Assembly: GCA_003574785.1 (NCBI GenBank) | Contig: QORU01000004.1 | Span: 372,001 to 436,000 of the forward strand | DNA length: 64,000 nucleotides | DNA from: Taklimakanibacter deserti | Lineage (GTDB): Bacteria > Pseudomonadota > Alphaproteobacteria > Rhizobiales > Aestuariivirgaceae | Reading direction: 5' to 3' | Shown here: positions 35,598 to 43,592 of the stretch, one piece after another | How positions within the stretch are numbered: position 1 is the first letter of the stretch | Layout of the letters: every line of letters begins with the position of its first letter | Program-made: the position numbers and the translations under genes | The notes under the pieces: model-generated | Databases searched by the model: none | What the model was told of the DNA's origin: nothing | Seen by the model: only the letters and a program-made list of their open reading frames with translations

Positions 35598-36707
35598 TCA
35601 ACGCCGCCGCATGGGCGCGCGCGGACTGGACAAGAGCAGATGTTTCATCACTTCCCGTGCATAGCCGTCCCACGGCCTGATCGCTTCCAGGAAACGGTCG
35701 CCATACAGAAAGCGATAAATGCAATAGTTCCTGAAGTCCACTGGCGGGTGCGTTTGCGAGATCATTGCATGGGCGGGATCGCGATAGTTACGATAAACGT
35801 GGTGAAAGAGCCGACCCAGGGCAGACATATGAATGCCCATCCGGATCCATCCTGCGGCGTCGGCCTCGGCCTTGAACAAGCTGATCTGGCTCAGATACTC
35901 GATTGCCAGATCTGCGCCGATGATGTCGGCGATGATCTCTTCCATCCAGGCGTCATAGACGGCATCGAGCCGGTCTTTGCTCAGTCTTCTCAATCCTATG
36001 CGGTTGTCGGGATCGTGCTGCGATGAGGATATCAGTTTCTCGAATGCCCCGCTCAATCGCGCTTGAGCGAAAGCCGCAAAGGGCGGCATTCGACCTTGCC
36101 TGCTGCAGTCGTTTATCACGACATGACCGAACTCATGGCAGATGGCGAACATCAGGCCACTGAACTGCGCCGCCGAGTGCATCAATCCGTATTGATGGCC
36201 GATCTTGTTTTCGCTATCGGATATGACGTGTTTGTCGATGAACCCTTCGAGTATCGCACCAAGGGCCGCCCCGAGCTCCTGCTGCGAGAACCGCGCCTTG
36301 TGAGTCGTTGAGCCATCCATGGCGGAAATTCCGAGCCCACCCATCAAGAGCTCGATCACGCGTGCGTTGTATAGACATAGGTTGGAGGACAAGTAGATAT
36401 GATATGGCGGATCCGTTTCGACTTGCGCGTTTAGTCGCCAATCAGTCTCGACATTTACGACGAGATATTTGCTGTCGTTCAATTGCGGATTGCCCTGCCG
36501 ATCTGCCACCAACCTTCTGATTTCGGCAGCCCCGATGACCAGCACATGGAGGAGTATCGGCACTCTCGTCTTGAGCAGCCGTGGGTCGTCTCCCACGCGC
36601 TTCATTATCTCGTCCAGGATAGCGCGCCCCTTCTTATCTGCCAGGAGGCCGTGGCGCTGAACCTGCAGGAAATCAAAAAACGTCCTGTCTTCCCTGGGTA
36701 TCTCCAT
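35598..36707 (-). CDS. HEXXH metallopeptidase-like protein, unknown family
   Basis: A 369-aa protein with the zinc motif HEFGHVVIND and, about 90 residues later, EEIIADIIGADLA, whose Glu could be the third ligand as in gluzincin-type peptidases. No signal peptide or membrane segment is evident, so it appears cytoplasmic. ATG 36707 follows AGGAGGGGGA; a longer open frame upstream runs antisense-like through the neighbouring gene and is rejected. It is third in a same-strand run with a membrane protein (17-nt gap) and a zinc-ribbon-like protein, suggesting a dedicated small operon. Confidence 0.7.
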   Translation of the reverse strand: MEIPREDRTFFDFLQVQRHGLLADKKGRAILDEIMKRVGDDPRLLKTRVPILLHVLVIGAAEIRRLVADRQGNPQLNDSKYLVVNVETDWRLNAQVETDPPYHIYLSSNLCLYNARVIELLMGGLGISAMDGSTTHKARFSQQELGAALGAILEGFIDKHVISDSENKIGHQYGLMHSAAQFSGLMFAICHEFGHVVINDCSRQGRMPPFAAFAQARLSGAFEKLISSSQHDPDNRIGLRRLSKDRLDAVYDAWMEEIIADIIGADLAIEYLSQISLFKAEADAAGWIRMGIHMSALGRLFHHVYRNYRDPAHAMISQTHPPVDFRNYCIYRFLYGDRFLEAIRPWDGYAREVMKHLLLSSPRAPMRRR

Positions 36708-36724
36708 TCCCCCTCCTGACGGGG

Positions 36725-37180
36725 TCAACGACCACCCGCAGGCGCCGGCAAGGCAAATGTCGAAACAACAATTGCGGTCCCGGCCAGGACGCCGGCCGCC
36801 AACGCTACCAGCGACCAGTGGCCGTAGACTCGTCTTCGGGCAATGATCGCGGCACGCTGCGCCTCGATCTCCTCGGGCAGGTCGAGCGAGAACGATCCTA
36901 CGCTCGGCATGTAGCCGATGACGGCGAGTACAGCTCCGATCAGATAGAACGTGGCCGGTATGACAAATACAATGCCGGTGCGCAAATCGCCCTGGTAGCT
37001 TTTGGGCAATCCCAATTGCAGCAGCGAAAGGTAGATCGGGATCGCTGAAAAGCAGGTCGTGATCATCGTCTTGCAAAACTCGCGGCCCACGTCGACTGAG
37101 TCGATCAAAAGTTTCTTTCCTGCCTCATACAGGGCTTCGTTGTGCGGTGTAGCCGGCTGTGGGTTGACGACGTGGGCCAT
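36725..37180 (-). CDS. Small integral membrane protein in metallopeptidase operon
   Basis: A 151-aa protein with an N-terminal soluble part (1-35), hydrophobic segments at about 38-58, 70-92 and 122-145, and a charged loop (EEIEAQRAAIIARRR) between the second and third. No known family. It sits 17 nt before the HEXXH peptidase gene and 10 nt after the zinc-ribbon-like gene, so co-transcription is likely. It may anchor or be a target of the peptidase; this is inference from position only. Confidence 0.6.
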   Translation of the reverse strand: MAHVVNPQPATPHNEALYEAGKKLLIDSVDVGREFCKTMITTCFSAIPIYLSLLQLGLPKSYQGDLRTGIVFVIPATFYLIGAVLAVIGYMPSVGSFSLDLPEEIEAQRAAIIARRRVYGHWSLVALAAGVLAGTAIVVSTFALPAPAGGR

Positions 37181-37190
37181 CGCGATCCTT

Positions 37191-37574
37191 TCACTTTTTC
37201 CCGCGGCGATCGACCGGCGACGCTTTTTTGTTTGGCTTTTTTCTTGTCTTCGATTCCTTCACTTTCAGCCGCGGCGATCGGCTGACGACGTCCACTGACC
37301 TGACCTTTTCCCCGGCATTTTCAGTGAGCTTCACTTCAGCTTGAAAGCGGCTGTTTGTCGTCGCGCAGATGAAGAGCCTGACGAATGATCTTTCCTGGGT
37401 GCTCCGGTCACCATAGTCATAGGCGACGACCTTGGAGCGCTCCACTTCCAGAAGGTATTTGTGCGCTTTGCCGCAAAGGGGGCACGGAACGCGAAGCGCT
37501 TCTGTGCTTATTGTCACAGTCGTTTGCCCTGTCTGTCCGCCGGTCAGCATAGCTCCACTTGCAGCCTTCGTCAC
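37191..37574 (-). CDS. Basic protein with half zinc-ribbon motif
   Basis: A 127-aa protein starting at GTG 37574 (AAAGGG upstream) or ATG 37550. It contains CPLCGKAHKYLLEVERS, the first knuckle of a zinc ribbon; the expected second CXXC is reduced to FICATTNSRFQ. The last 30 residues are strongly basic (KVKESKTRKKPNKKA), suggesting nucleic-acid or membrane-surface binding. It heads the three-gene run with the membrane protein and HEXXH peptidase. Function unknown. Confidence 0.55.
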   Translation of the reverse strand: MTKAASGAMLTGGQTGQTTVTISTEALRVPCPLCGKAHKYLLEVERSKVVAYDYGDRSTQERSFVRLFICATTNSRFQAEVKLTENAGEKVRSVDVVSRSPRLKVKESKTRKKPNKKASPVDRRGKK

Positions 37575-37721
37575 ACGCCCTTTCTCGACCTGCCGGAAGC
37601 CACAGGTGCTGCCAGGGAAAAAGCGAGGGCGGAGCTCGCAGTCTAAATTTCGCTGCCGGACTGCCTAGTCACGAACCTTTCCGGCTTATATACTTAACCT
37701 TGTATCGGGGGAGCTGCTACG

Positions 37722-39113
37722 ATGTCTCTGTCACGCCGAGCCGTTCTTGCAGGCGCCGCGACCGTCGCCGCGGCCGCAATTCCACTTGCCGCCCATGCGA
37801 GCCCGGGGCGCACGGTGTTGCGCTTGCAGAAGCGCCAGATCGAGGTCGCCGGAAAGCCCGCGACACGCTACCGGGTCGTACAGGACTCCGGCGCGTTCGG
37901 ACTGACGCTCGACGGCGACATATTCGATGTCCGGCTGGTCAACGACCTCGACGTACCCTCCGGTCTTCACTGGCACGGGCTGACGGAGCCTTGGGCGCAG
38001 GACGGCGTCCCTTATCTTTCCGGTCCGCCGATCCTGCCCGGCGCCGCGCGCGACTTTCACTTCCCTGCCACGCCGCCAGGCACGCGCTGGATGCATTCCC
38101 ATTTCGGCCTGCAGGAGCAGAACCTGCTGGCGGCGCCGCTGATCATCCGTGACGCCGATGCCCGGCGTGACGATGCGCAGGAGGTCGTCCTGTTCCTCGA
38201 GGATTTTGTCTGGGCGAGCCCGGAGAGCGTGTTCGCGGGGCTGCGCAAGCCGCCGGCGGCCGGGATGGCCGACATGAAGATGGACTCCAGCACCTCGGCG
38301 CCCGACCTGAACGACGTGGAATACGACGCCTACCTCGCGAACGAGCGGACGCTCGACGATCCCGAGGTCGTCCAGGTCGAGCGGAACGGCAAGATACGCC
38401 TTCGCATCATCAATGCCGGTGCATCCTCCAACTTCACCATCGACCTCGGGAACATCGAAGGGACGCTGATCGCGGTCGACGGCAATCCGGTCGCGCCGCT
38501 TGCCGGCAAGCGCTTTCCGCTGGCGATCGCACAACGTGCCGACATCGTGCTCAGCATGCCGCCCGACGGAAGCGCCGTGCCGGTCCTGGCCCTTGGCGAA
38601 GGGCGGCAGATGCGCGCCGGCATCATTCTGCAGCCGCCCGGCGCTGCGGTTGCGAAGCTCGCGACGTCCTCAGGCGAAATGGGACCGCAGGTGGGGCTGG
38701 ATCAGGAACTGAGGCTCGCGGCGGCTGCCCCGCTGACAGCCAGACCGATCGACCGCTCGATCCCGGTCGATCTCACGGGCAACATGATGGGCTATGTCTG
38801 GGGAATGCCGATCAACGGCCAGGGAGGTCTGCCCGCAACGGTTGCGCGCGGCGAGCGCGTCGAGATCGTATTCCGCAACACCACCATGATGTCCCACCCC
38901 ATGCATCTGCATGGGCACGAGTTCCAGGTGACCGAGATCGATGGCAAGACGATCGCCGGAGCCATCCGCGACTCTATCCTTGTCGCCCCGCGCGCGACGG
39001 TCAAGGTGGTGTTCGACGCCGACAATCCCGGACTATGGGCGTTTCACTGCCACAATCTCTATCACATGGCTGCGGGCATGTTCTCCACGCTCGTCTATCG
39101 CGGCTTCGCCTGA
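37722..39113 (+). CDS. Multicopper oxidase, Tat-exported
   Basis: A 463-aa laccase-type multicopper oxidase with a twin-arginine leader (SRRAVLAGAATVAAAA). All four copper motifs are present: HWHG (about 85-88), HSHFG, HPMHLHGHEF and HCHNLYHMAAGM, the last with an axial Met. A Met-rich stretch (GMADMKMDSS, about residues 184-193) occurs between domains, as in copper-tolerance oxidases. ATG 37722 follows GGGGGAG. It is convergent with the MFS gene. Likely a periplasmic oxidase of cuprous ion or phenolics; which one cannot be told. Confidence 0.9.
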   Translation: MSLSRRAVLAGAATVAAAAIPLAAHASPGRTVLRLQKRQIEVAGKPATRYRVVQDSGAFGLTLDGDIFDVRLVNDLDVPSGLHWHGLTEPWAQDGVPYLSGPPILPGAARDFHFPATPPGTRWMHSHFGLQEQNLLAAPLIIRDADARRDDAQEVVLFLEDFVWASPESVFAGLRKPPAAGMADMKMDSSTSAPDLNDVEYDAYLANERTLDDPEVVQVERNGKIRLRIINAGASSNFTIDLGNIEGTLIAVDGNPVAPLAGKRFPLAIAQRADIVLSMPPDGSAVPVLALGEGRQMRAGIILQPPGAAVAKLATSSGEMGPQVGLDQELRLAAAAPLTARPIDRSIPVDLTGNMMGYVWGMPINGQGGLPATVARGERVEIVFRNTTMMSHPMHLHGHEFQVTEIDGKTIAGAIRDSILVAPRATVKVVFDADNPGLWAFHCHNLYHMAAGMFSTLVYRGFA

Positions 39114-39133
39114 CAGGACCACGCATGGGGCCG

Positions 39134-40504
39134 TCAGGCCATAACCGGCGCCGGAACTCCCCTCTCGCCATCCCCTAGGCTGCGACCGGTCGCCCTGATC
39201 GCTCGCGTCAACAGCAGGGCCGTTGCGATGCCGGTGGCTCCCATCAGGAAAAAGGCCGACGCGAACCCGCCCCAGCTATAGGCGGTAAGCACGAACAGCG
39301 GCGCCGCGGCCCCGCCTATGTGTCCAAGGCCATCCGTCAGGGCCACGCCTGTCGTACGCGCCTCGGTGGAGAAATGCTCCGCCGTCAGCGTATAGAGGAT
39401 CGGAACGATCAGCCCGATGGTCGTTGAGGCGATGAACCCAAACAGCACGATGACCCAGGGCGTCGGAAAGAATCCGATCATCAGCAACGCCAACCCCCAG
39501 ACCACGGCGATCCAGGCCGCCGAAACTTTGCGCTCGATGCGATCGCTGAAGCGCGTCGCGGCATAGGCGCCAAGCACATAGCCCAGCCCCGATATCGCGA
39601 TGAAGCCGGTGCTGCGGGCCAGCCCGTACCCATTCTCGACGAGAAGCGTCGGAGCCAGGGTCAGCCATGCGTAATTGCCAAGGTAGTAGACAGTCCAGAT
39701 CGCGACCAGCAACACCAAGCGTCCCAGATATGGCGGCCTCAGCAGGGCAAGCGTTGGAAAGCCGTCGGCCGGATCAACCTTCCCGGCATCCTGGACGGGC
39801 GGCAATTCGCTTTTCAGCCGCGACGCCGCGCGAGCCTCGGCGGCGCTGACCACCGCCTCGGCTTCGGCTTGCCGGCCTTTCGCGAGCAGCCAACGCGGCG
39901 ATTCGACCAAATGACGTCTCATCAGCATGATCACAAGGCCGCCGAGCGAACCGATAAGGAAGAGCGCCCTCCAGCCCCAATCGAAATTCGGAACGAGCGC
40001 GAGCGCCACAAAGGGCGCCACGGCGACACCGGAAAACCCGGCAGTTGTCGCCCAGCTGGTATAGCGTCCACGGATGCGCGATGGCGAGACTTCGCCAAGA
40101 TAACTGGATACCGAGGCAATGTCGGCCCCAATGCCAACGCCAACCACGAAGCGCCAAAGCGCGAGCCAGAACAGGCTGGTGCTGAATGCCGACAGCAGCG
40201 ACCCGAGCGCAACGATCGAAATCGCGATGGTCAGGCCGGTCTTTCTGCCCCACAGATCCGCCACCGTGCTGTTGAGATAGGCTCCGACAATGTAACCAAC
40301 TAGGCCGGTGGTGATCGTTACCGCAGCGGCGTCGGTCGAGACGCCGAACTGTTGGGCGACAACAGGCAGGGCAACGCCGATCGTAATCACGTCGAACAGG
40401 GCGAAGAAGAAACCTGCTCCGACCGCGACGAGCGCCCGGTAGGGATACGGCCATACCGGCAAACGGTCGAGCCTGGCGAGAAGATCGGCCCCCATTGACT
40501 GCAT
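39134..40504 (-). CDS. MFS transporter, sugar/aromatic-acid type
   Basis: A 456-aa twelve-helix major facilitator. Signatures are ADLWGRKTGL after helix 2, RFVVGVGIGADIA in helix 4, and SPRWLLAKGR after helix 6 as in the sugar-porter and aromatic-acid:proton branches. The start at ATG 40504 follows GGGGGAGTTGG; 30 further in-frame codons upstream lack a ribosome site. A perfect palindrome overlapping a TTGACT -35-like box lies about 100 nt upstream. Substrate unknown. Confidence 0.88.
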   Translation of the reverse strand: MQSMGADLLARLDRLPVWPYPYRALVAVGAGFFFALFDVITIGVALPVVAQQFGVSTDAAAVTITTGLVGYIVGAYLNSTVADLWGRKTGLTIAISIVALGSLLSAFSTSLFWLALWRFVVGVGIGADIASVSSYLGEVSPSRIRGRYTSWATTAGFSGVAVAPFVALALVPNFDWGWRALFLIGSLGGLVIMLMRRHLVESPRWLLAKGRQAEAEAVVSAAEARAASRLKSELPPVQDAGKVDPADGFPTLALLRPPYLGRLVLLVAIWTVYYLGNYAWLTLAPTLLVENGYGLARSTGFIAISGLGYVLGAYAATRFSDRIERKVSAAWIAVVWGLALLMIGFFPTPWVIVLFGFIASTTIGLIVPILYTLTAEHFSTEARTTGVALTDGLGHIGGAAAPLFVLTAYSWGGFASAFFLMGATGIATALLLTRAIRATGRSLGDGERGVPAPVMA

Positions 40505-40600
40505 CCAACTCCCCCTGGTCGAACGAACAACCGAATGCGCGCGACGCATTCGTCCAGTACAGCTTGATCGAACTAGGATTCCATGCCGGTCCAAGCCAAG

Positions 40601-40617
40601 TCAACTGCTACAGTTGA
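40601..40617. promoter_or_regulatory. Palindromic operator candidate before MFS gene
   Basis: TCAACTG-CTA-CAGTTGA, perfect 7-bp arms, 97 nt upstream of the MFS start. On the gene's strand it runs into TTGACT, usable as a -35 element, so a bound protein would block transcription. The rest of the 40505-40792 gap shows no gene. Confidence 0.45.
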
Positions 40618-40792
40618 GACAAGACAGTGCAGCTTGGAGGCGAACTGAAAACTACGGACGGGGGACCGTGCAAGACAAAGCACAGAAAAACTCCCCTCTC
40701 GAGTCGCAGCTGCCTTTCGAAGTTCCGCAATTGAGCTGGCGAACCGCGACGGCCGCCACCTGAAATGCGACGCGCGAACTTCCTATGCTGTG

Positions 40793-41233
40793 TTACTTCG
40801 CGGCGCTCGCGGCGCCAAGCAGGTAGCCGCCGTCCCAATGCCAGATTTGCTTCTCATCGACCGTGACTTTGGCGATCGCCTGGAATCCGGCGAGAGAGCC
40901 GCTTCCGGCGTGGAATGCGCACATGCCTAGCGGAGGCTTGGCAGTGTCATAGACGACGCAATAGCCGACAGCCGAGTCTCCGGGACCGACCGCAAGTACC
41001 ACGCTGCTGCTGGAGAACAACGGACTACTGGTAACCGGCCCGTAATAGAGGATTTTTGTTCCCGTCGGTATCGCCGCGACGTTCGATTCCGTGACCGTGC
41101 AGAAACTCGGAGTTTCGCCAGAAAACTGACTGCATTCCTTTGCAATTTTAAGAGATTCCATTGCCGGGCCGGCGAGCACCGCCGAGTTCAATGTTAGGAC
41201 GGCTCCGATTGACAAGATCGACAGTGTGCGCAT
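40793..41233 (-). CDS. Small exported protein, unknown function
   Basis: A 146-aa protein with a signal peptide (1-22, cleavage near VLAGPA). Cysteines at about 34, 45, 92 and 104 could form two disulfides. The mature part is predicted beta-rich (KILYYGPV, GYCVVYDTA, KQIWHWDGGYLLG). ATG 41233 follows AAGGAG. No operon partner: the next genes on both sides are more than 280 nt away. No family recognised. Confidence 0.65.
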   Translation of the reverse strand: MRTLSILSIGAVLTLNSAVLAGPAMESLKIAKECSQFSGETPSFCTVTESNVAAIPTGTKILYYGPVTSSPLFSSSSVVLAVGPGDSAVGYCVVYDTAKPPLGMCAFHAGSGSLAGFQAIAKVTVDEKQIWHWDGGYLLGAASAAK

Positions 41234-41575
41234 GACTCGCTCCTTAGCTTCTCGTTCGACTAGAGCATGAAAATTGGTTTTGAAATGTAGCGGCGTAGGC
41301 CCAAGGCCGCTTCGATGAACGTCCGCTCATTAACGCATACGCCGTTTGCGCGGCAGAACATGAGCTGATCGGACAGTGCATTTTTCGAAGAACTCTCGTC
41401 CGTCACCGGCCACCTCACATTGCCAGATCCCGAGTTCCATTCGGCTGCGGCGAGGCACTCGTTTGTGACTGGCTGGCGGCGCGGAGGCCGCCCGCAACCC
41501 CACAGCGGCGTGCATCTCTGTGCGCTTTTACTCTGCTTGGTTGAAGCTCGGTATCCCCCGAACGGGGGATGGCGC
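41234..41575. other. Intergenic region without gene
   Basis: 342 nt between a secreted orphan and a LuxR regulator. The only structure noted is the hairpin at 41553-41570. Short open frames on both strands lack ribosome sites and coding character. Confidence 0.6.
41553..41570 (-). terminator. Hairpin just downstream of LuxR gene
   Basis: ATCCCCCG-AA-CGGGGGAT, a very stable short hairpin 6 nt past the stop of the regulator gene. It has no U-tract, so it is a probable 3' stabiliser or partial terminator. Confidence 0.5.
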
Positions 41576-42718
41576 CTACGGGATGCGGGTCACCGTTGCA
41601 GTCGCCAGTAAATGCGCCAGCGCACTCTGGCGATTGACTCCGGTCTTGGCATAGATGCGCTTGAGGTGCGTGCGCACCGTCTCCGGCGCGAGTCCCAACG
41701 TATTGGCGGCGCTACCGATGCTTGCTGACCGCGCGATCAACCAGGCGACGCGCGCCTCTGTCGGACTGAGCTTGTACAGCGCCTGCAGATGTTCGGTTGA
41801 AGCGAGAGCATGGCGTTCGGGATCGGAAAGGAAAACCGCAGCGGCGCCCCGCCGACCTGGGGCTGCAAGGGACACCGCGAGCGTGCCGACAAGGGGTGTG
41901 ACGAGCGCGGACACGGGAAGCCGGCGCAAGGGAGCGCTCAGCAGAAGCGAGCCGCCGGGCCCTCCCGCGATGGCGGATCCGACGAGCCTTCGGAAGACGT
42001 CGCTTTGCTCTCGTTGTCGAGGGTTGACCGTCCCGTTATTCAGGACCAGCACGTCCCGCGCTGCGGCGATCTCTTGTGCTGCCATGTTCGCAAACAGTAC
42101 ACGCGCGTCGCTGTCGACGATCAGCACCCCTGCGGCAAGCTTGTCGAGCGTTTCCAGCGCCAGCTTTTCCTGCTCGCGGCTGCGTTCGAGGAGAAGCCGC
42201 AGCTGCATCGCCCGCCGCAAATGGGGAAGCAGCTCTTGCGAGGCCGCAAGCTCTGTCGGCGTGAACGGTCCGCGCGCGCTCGAGCGGTGGATCGTCATTG
42301 CGACGTGGAACTTCGGCGTATTGTCGACGACGAACAAGGCGCCATGCCCGATGTCCCAAGGCTCGAGTATTTCACTGTAGAAGTCGGTGCGGCGCACCTG
42401 ATCGAACGAGACGAATGAGTCGCTGGCAGCTGGGATTCCCACTGGCAAAGTCACCATATGCTGTCGCCAGGCATTGTTGAGATGGCGCGCGTTGAGCGTC
42501 GGCATCAAAGCAGCGTCAAGGCGAAAGAGTAGAGCAAAGGGCAGCGGCCCAGGGGTCTTCATCAAGATCCCCAGTATGCCGTTCTCCCCGCCGATGCGCT
42601 CGCACAGTCCCGACAGAACATCCCGCAGCGCGTCGACGTCGTCTACCGCGTCGTAGATTCGCCGAATGGAAAACCCAATGTCGCGCTGCATGTTCGCTGC
42701 TCGCTTACTGACCCCCAT
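41576..42718 (-). CDS. LuxR-family transcriptional regulator with sensor-like N-terminus
   Basis: A 380-aa regulator: N-terminal sensor-like part, a PAS-like segment (about 205-310; GVLIVDSDARVLFANMAAQEI) and a C-terminal LuxR helix-turn-helix (about 315-375; LSPTEARVAWLIARSASIGSAA, VRTHLKRIYAKTGV). No receiver or autoinducer domain is seen. The start is uncertain: ATG 42718 or 42691, neither with a strong ribosome site. It stands alone. Similar PAS-LuxR regulators in alphaproteobacteria have unknown signals. Confidence 0.82.
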   Translation of the reverse strand: MGVSKRAANMQRDIGFSIRRIYDAVDDVDALRDVLSGLCERIGGENGILGILMKTPGPLPFALLFRLDAALMPTLNARHLNNAWRQHMVTLPVGIPAASDSFVSFDQVRRTDFYSEILEPWDIGHGALFVVDNTPKFHVAMTIHRSSARGPFTPTELAASQELLPHLRRAMQLRLLLERSREQEKLALETLDKLAAGVLIVDSDARVLFANMAAQEIAAARDVLVLNNGTVNPRQREQSDVFRRLVGSAIAGGPGGSLLLSAPLRRLPVSALVTPLVGTLAVSLAAPGRRGAAAVFLSDPERHALASTEHLQALYKLSPTEARVAWLIARSASIGSAANTLGLAPETVRTHLKRIYAKTGVNRQSALAHLLATATVTRIP

Positions 42719-43097
42719 TTTCGGCCGGCAATCGGGACTGGAACCTACGGTGAGGCTCAACAATCAGAGGATTGCGCGATGTTGAATGCGACACCCCCGT
42801 AGACAACGGCTGATCGATCGTCCCTGCATCCTTTGCTTTCTTACGTCCTCTACTTGTGGATGTTTACATTACGATACGTAATATGCAACTCCGAGTGGAG
42901 CGCAGGACTTTTCGCATTCCCAGACACTTGGCTGTGGAAAGCGGCTCTTCGAAACAGACGGGCGGAGTGGTCTCATCCGGCACCCAAATAGCCCGGTTTT
43001 CAACCAAGTGTTTTCAAAAATGCCGGTCTAGGTCGCGGAAATACCGCGGCCATTTCTTCAGCTCCGAGAACGTGTCTCCACTGAGAGGAATTGGTGG
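42719..43097. other. Intergenic region without recognised gene
   Basis: About 380 nt between the LuxR regulator and the repeat array. Relatively AT-rich around 42840-42890 (TTTACATTACGATACG), possibly promoter sequence for the regulator. An open frame running rightward from 42856 continues through the repeats into the tRNA and is not credible. Confidence 0.5.
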
Positions 43098-43460
43098 CCT
43101 GCCAGCCGTAGCTCGCGGCAACAAGCCCGCCTTCGCCCTTCGGACTCCAGCGCGGCAGCCTTCGCACGCTTCGCGAGCGAAATGCTTGGATGGCTTGCCA
43201 GGCGTAGCTCGCGGAGAGAGGCCCGCCTTCGCCCTGCCAAGCCGAAGCTCGTGGCAACAAGCCCGCCTTCGCCCAAGAGGGCTTCGGCGTGGCAGCCTCG
43301 CCCGCTATGTGAGCGAAGGCTGGGCTCCGGCGCGGCAGCCTTCGCACGCTTCGCGAGCGAAATGCTTGGATGGCCTGCCAGCCGTAGCTCGCGGAGAGAG
43401 GCCCGCCTTCGCCCTTCGGGCTCCGGCGCGGCAGCCTTCGCACGCTTCGCGAGCGAAGGC
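43098..43460. repeat. Imperfect two-module repeat array abutting tRNA gene
   Basis: Alternating modules. Module A: GGCTCCGGCGCGGCAGCC followed by TTCGCACGCTTCGCGAGCGAA, at about 43143, 43323 and 43419, with a degenerate copy near 43283. Module B: GCCTGCCAGCCGTAGCTCGC then a GCCCGCCTTCGCCC block, at about 43098, 43193 and 43373, with a degenerate copy near 43238. A+B units are about 95 bp. The TTCGC...GCGAA part can form hairpins. The last A copy ends at the CCA end of the tRNA gene. Confidence 0.75.
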
Positions 43461-43536
43461 TGGTGGGCCCGGAGGGACTCGAACCCCCAACCAGACGGTT
43501 ATGAGCCGTCAGCTCTAACCATTGAGCTACAGGCCC
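43461..43536 (-). tRNA. tRNA with anticodon CAU, probably tRNA-Ile2 (lysidine type)
   Basis: A complete 76-nt cloverleaf including encoded CCA. Acceptor GGGCCTG pairs with CGGGCCC, discriminator A. The anticodon stem GACGG/CCGTC holds the loop CTCATAA (anticodon CAT). T-arm with GGTTCGAGTCC. The short D-loop (AATGGTTAGAGC) and strong anticodon stem resemble E. coli tRNA-Ile2, which reads AUA after lysidine modification; elongator Met is the alternative. Confidence 0.92.
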
Positions 43537-43592
43537 CACTCGGGGCGGATGGCTACAGCAATTCGCCCGGCAATTCCAGCGACTTTCGCGGC

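Noticed and set aside
43098..43460. CRISPR array
   Set aside because: Repeat units are about 95 bp, imperfect, and have no unique spacers; no cas genes occur in the window.
42856..43518. Protein-coding frame through the repeat array
   Set aside because: It runs into the tRNA gene and consists of repeat translation only.
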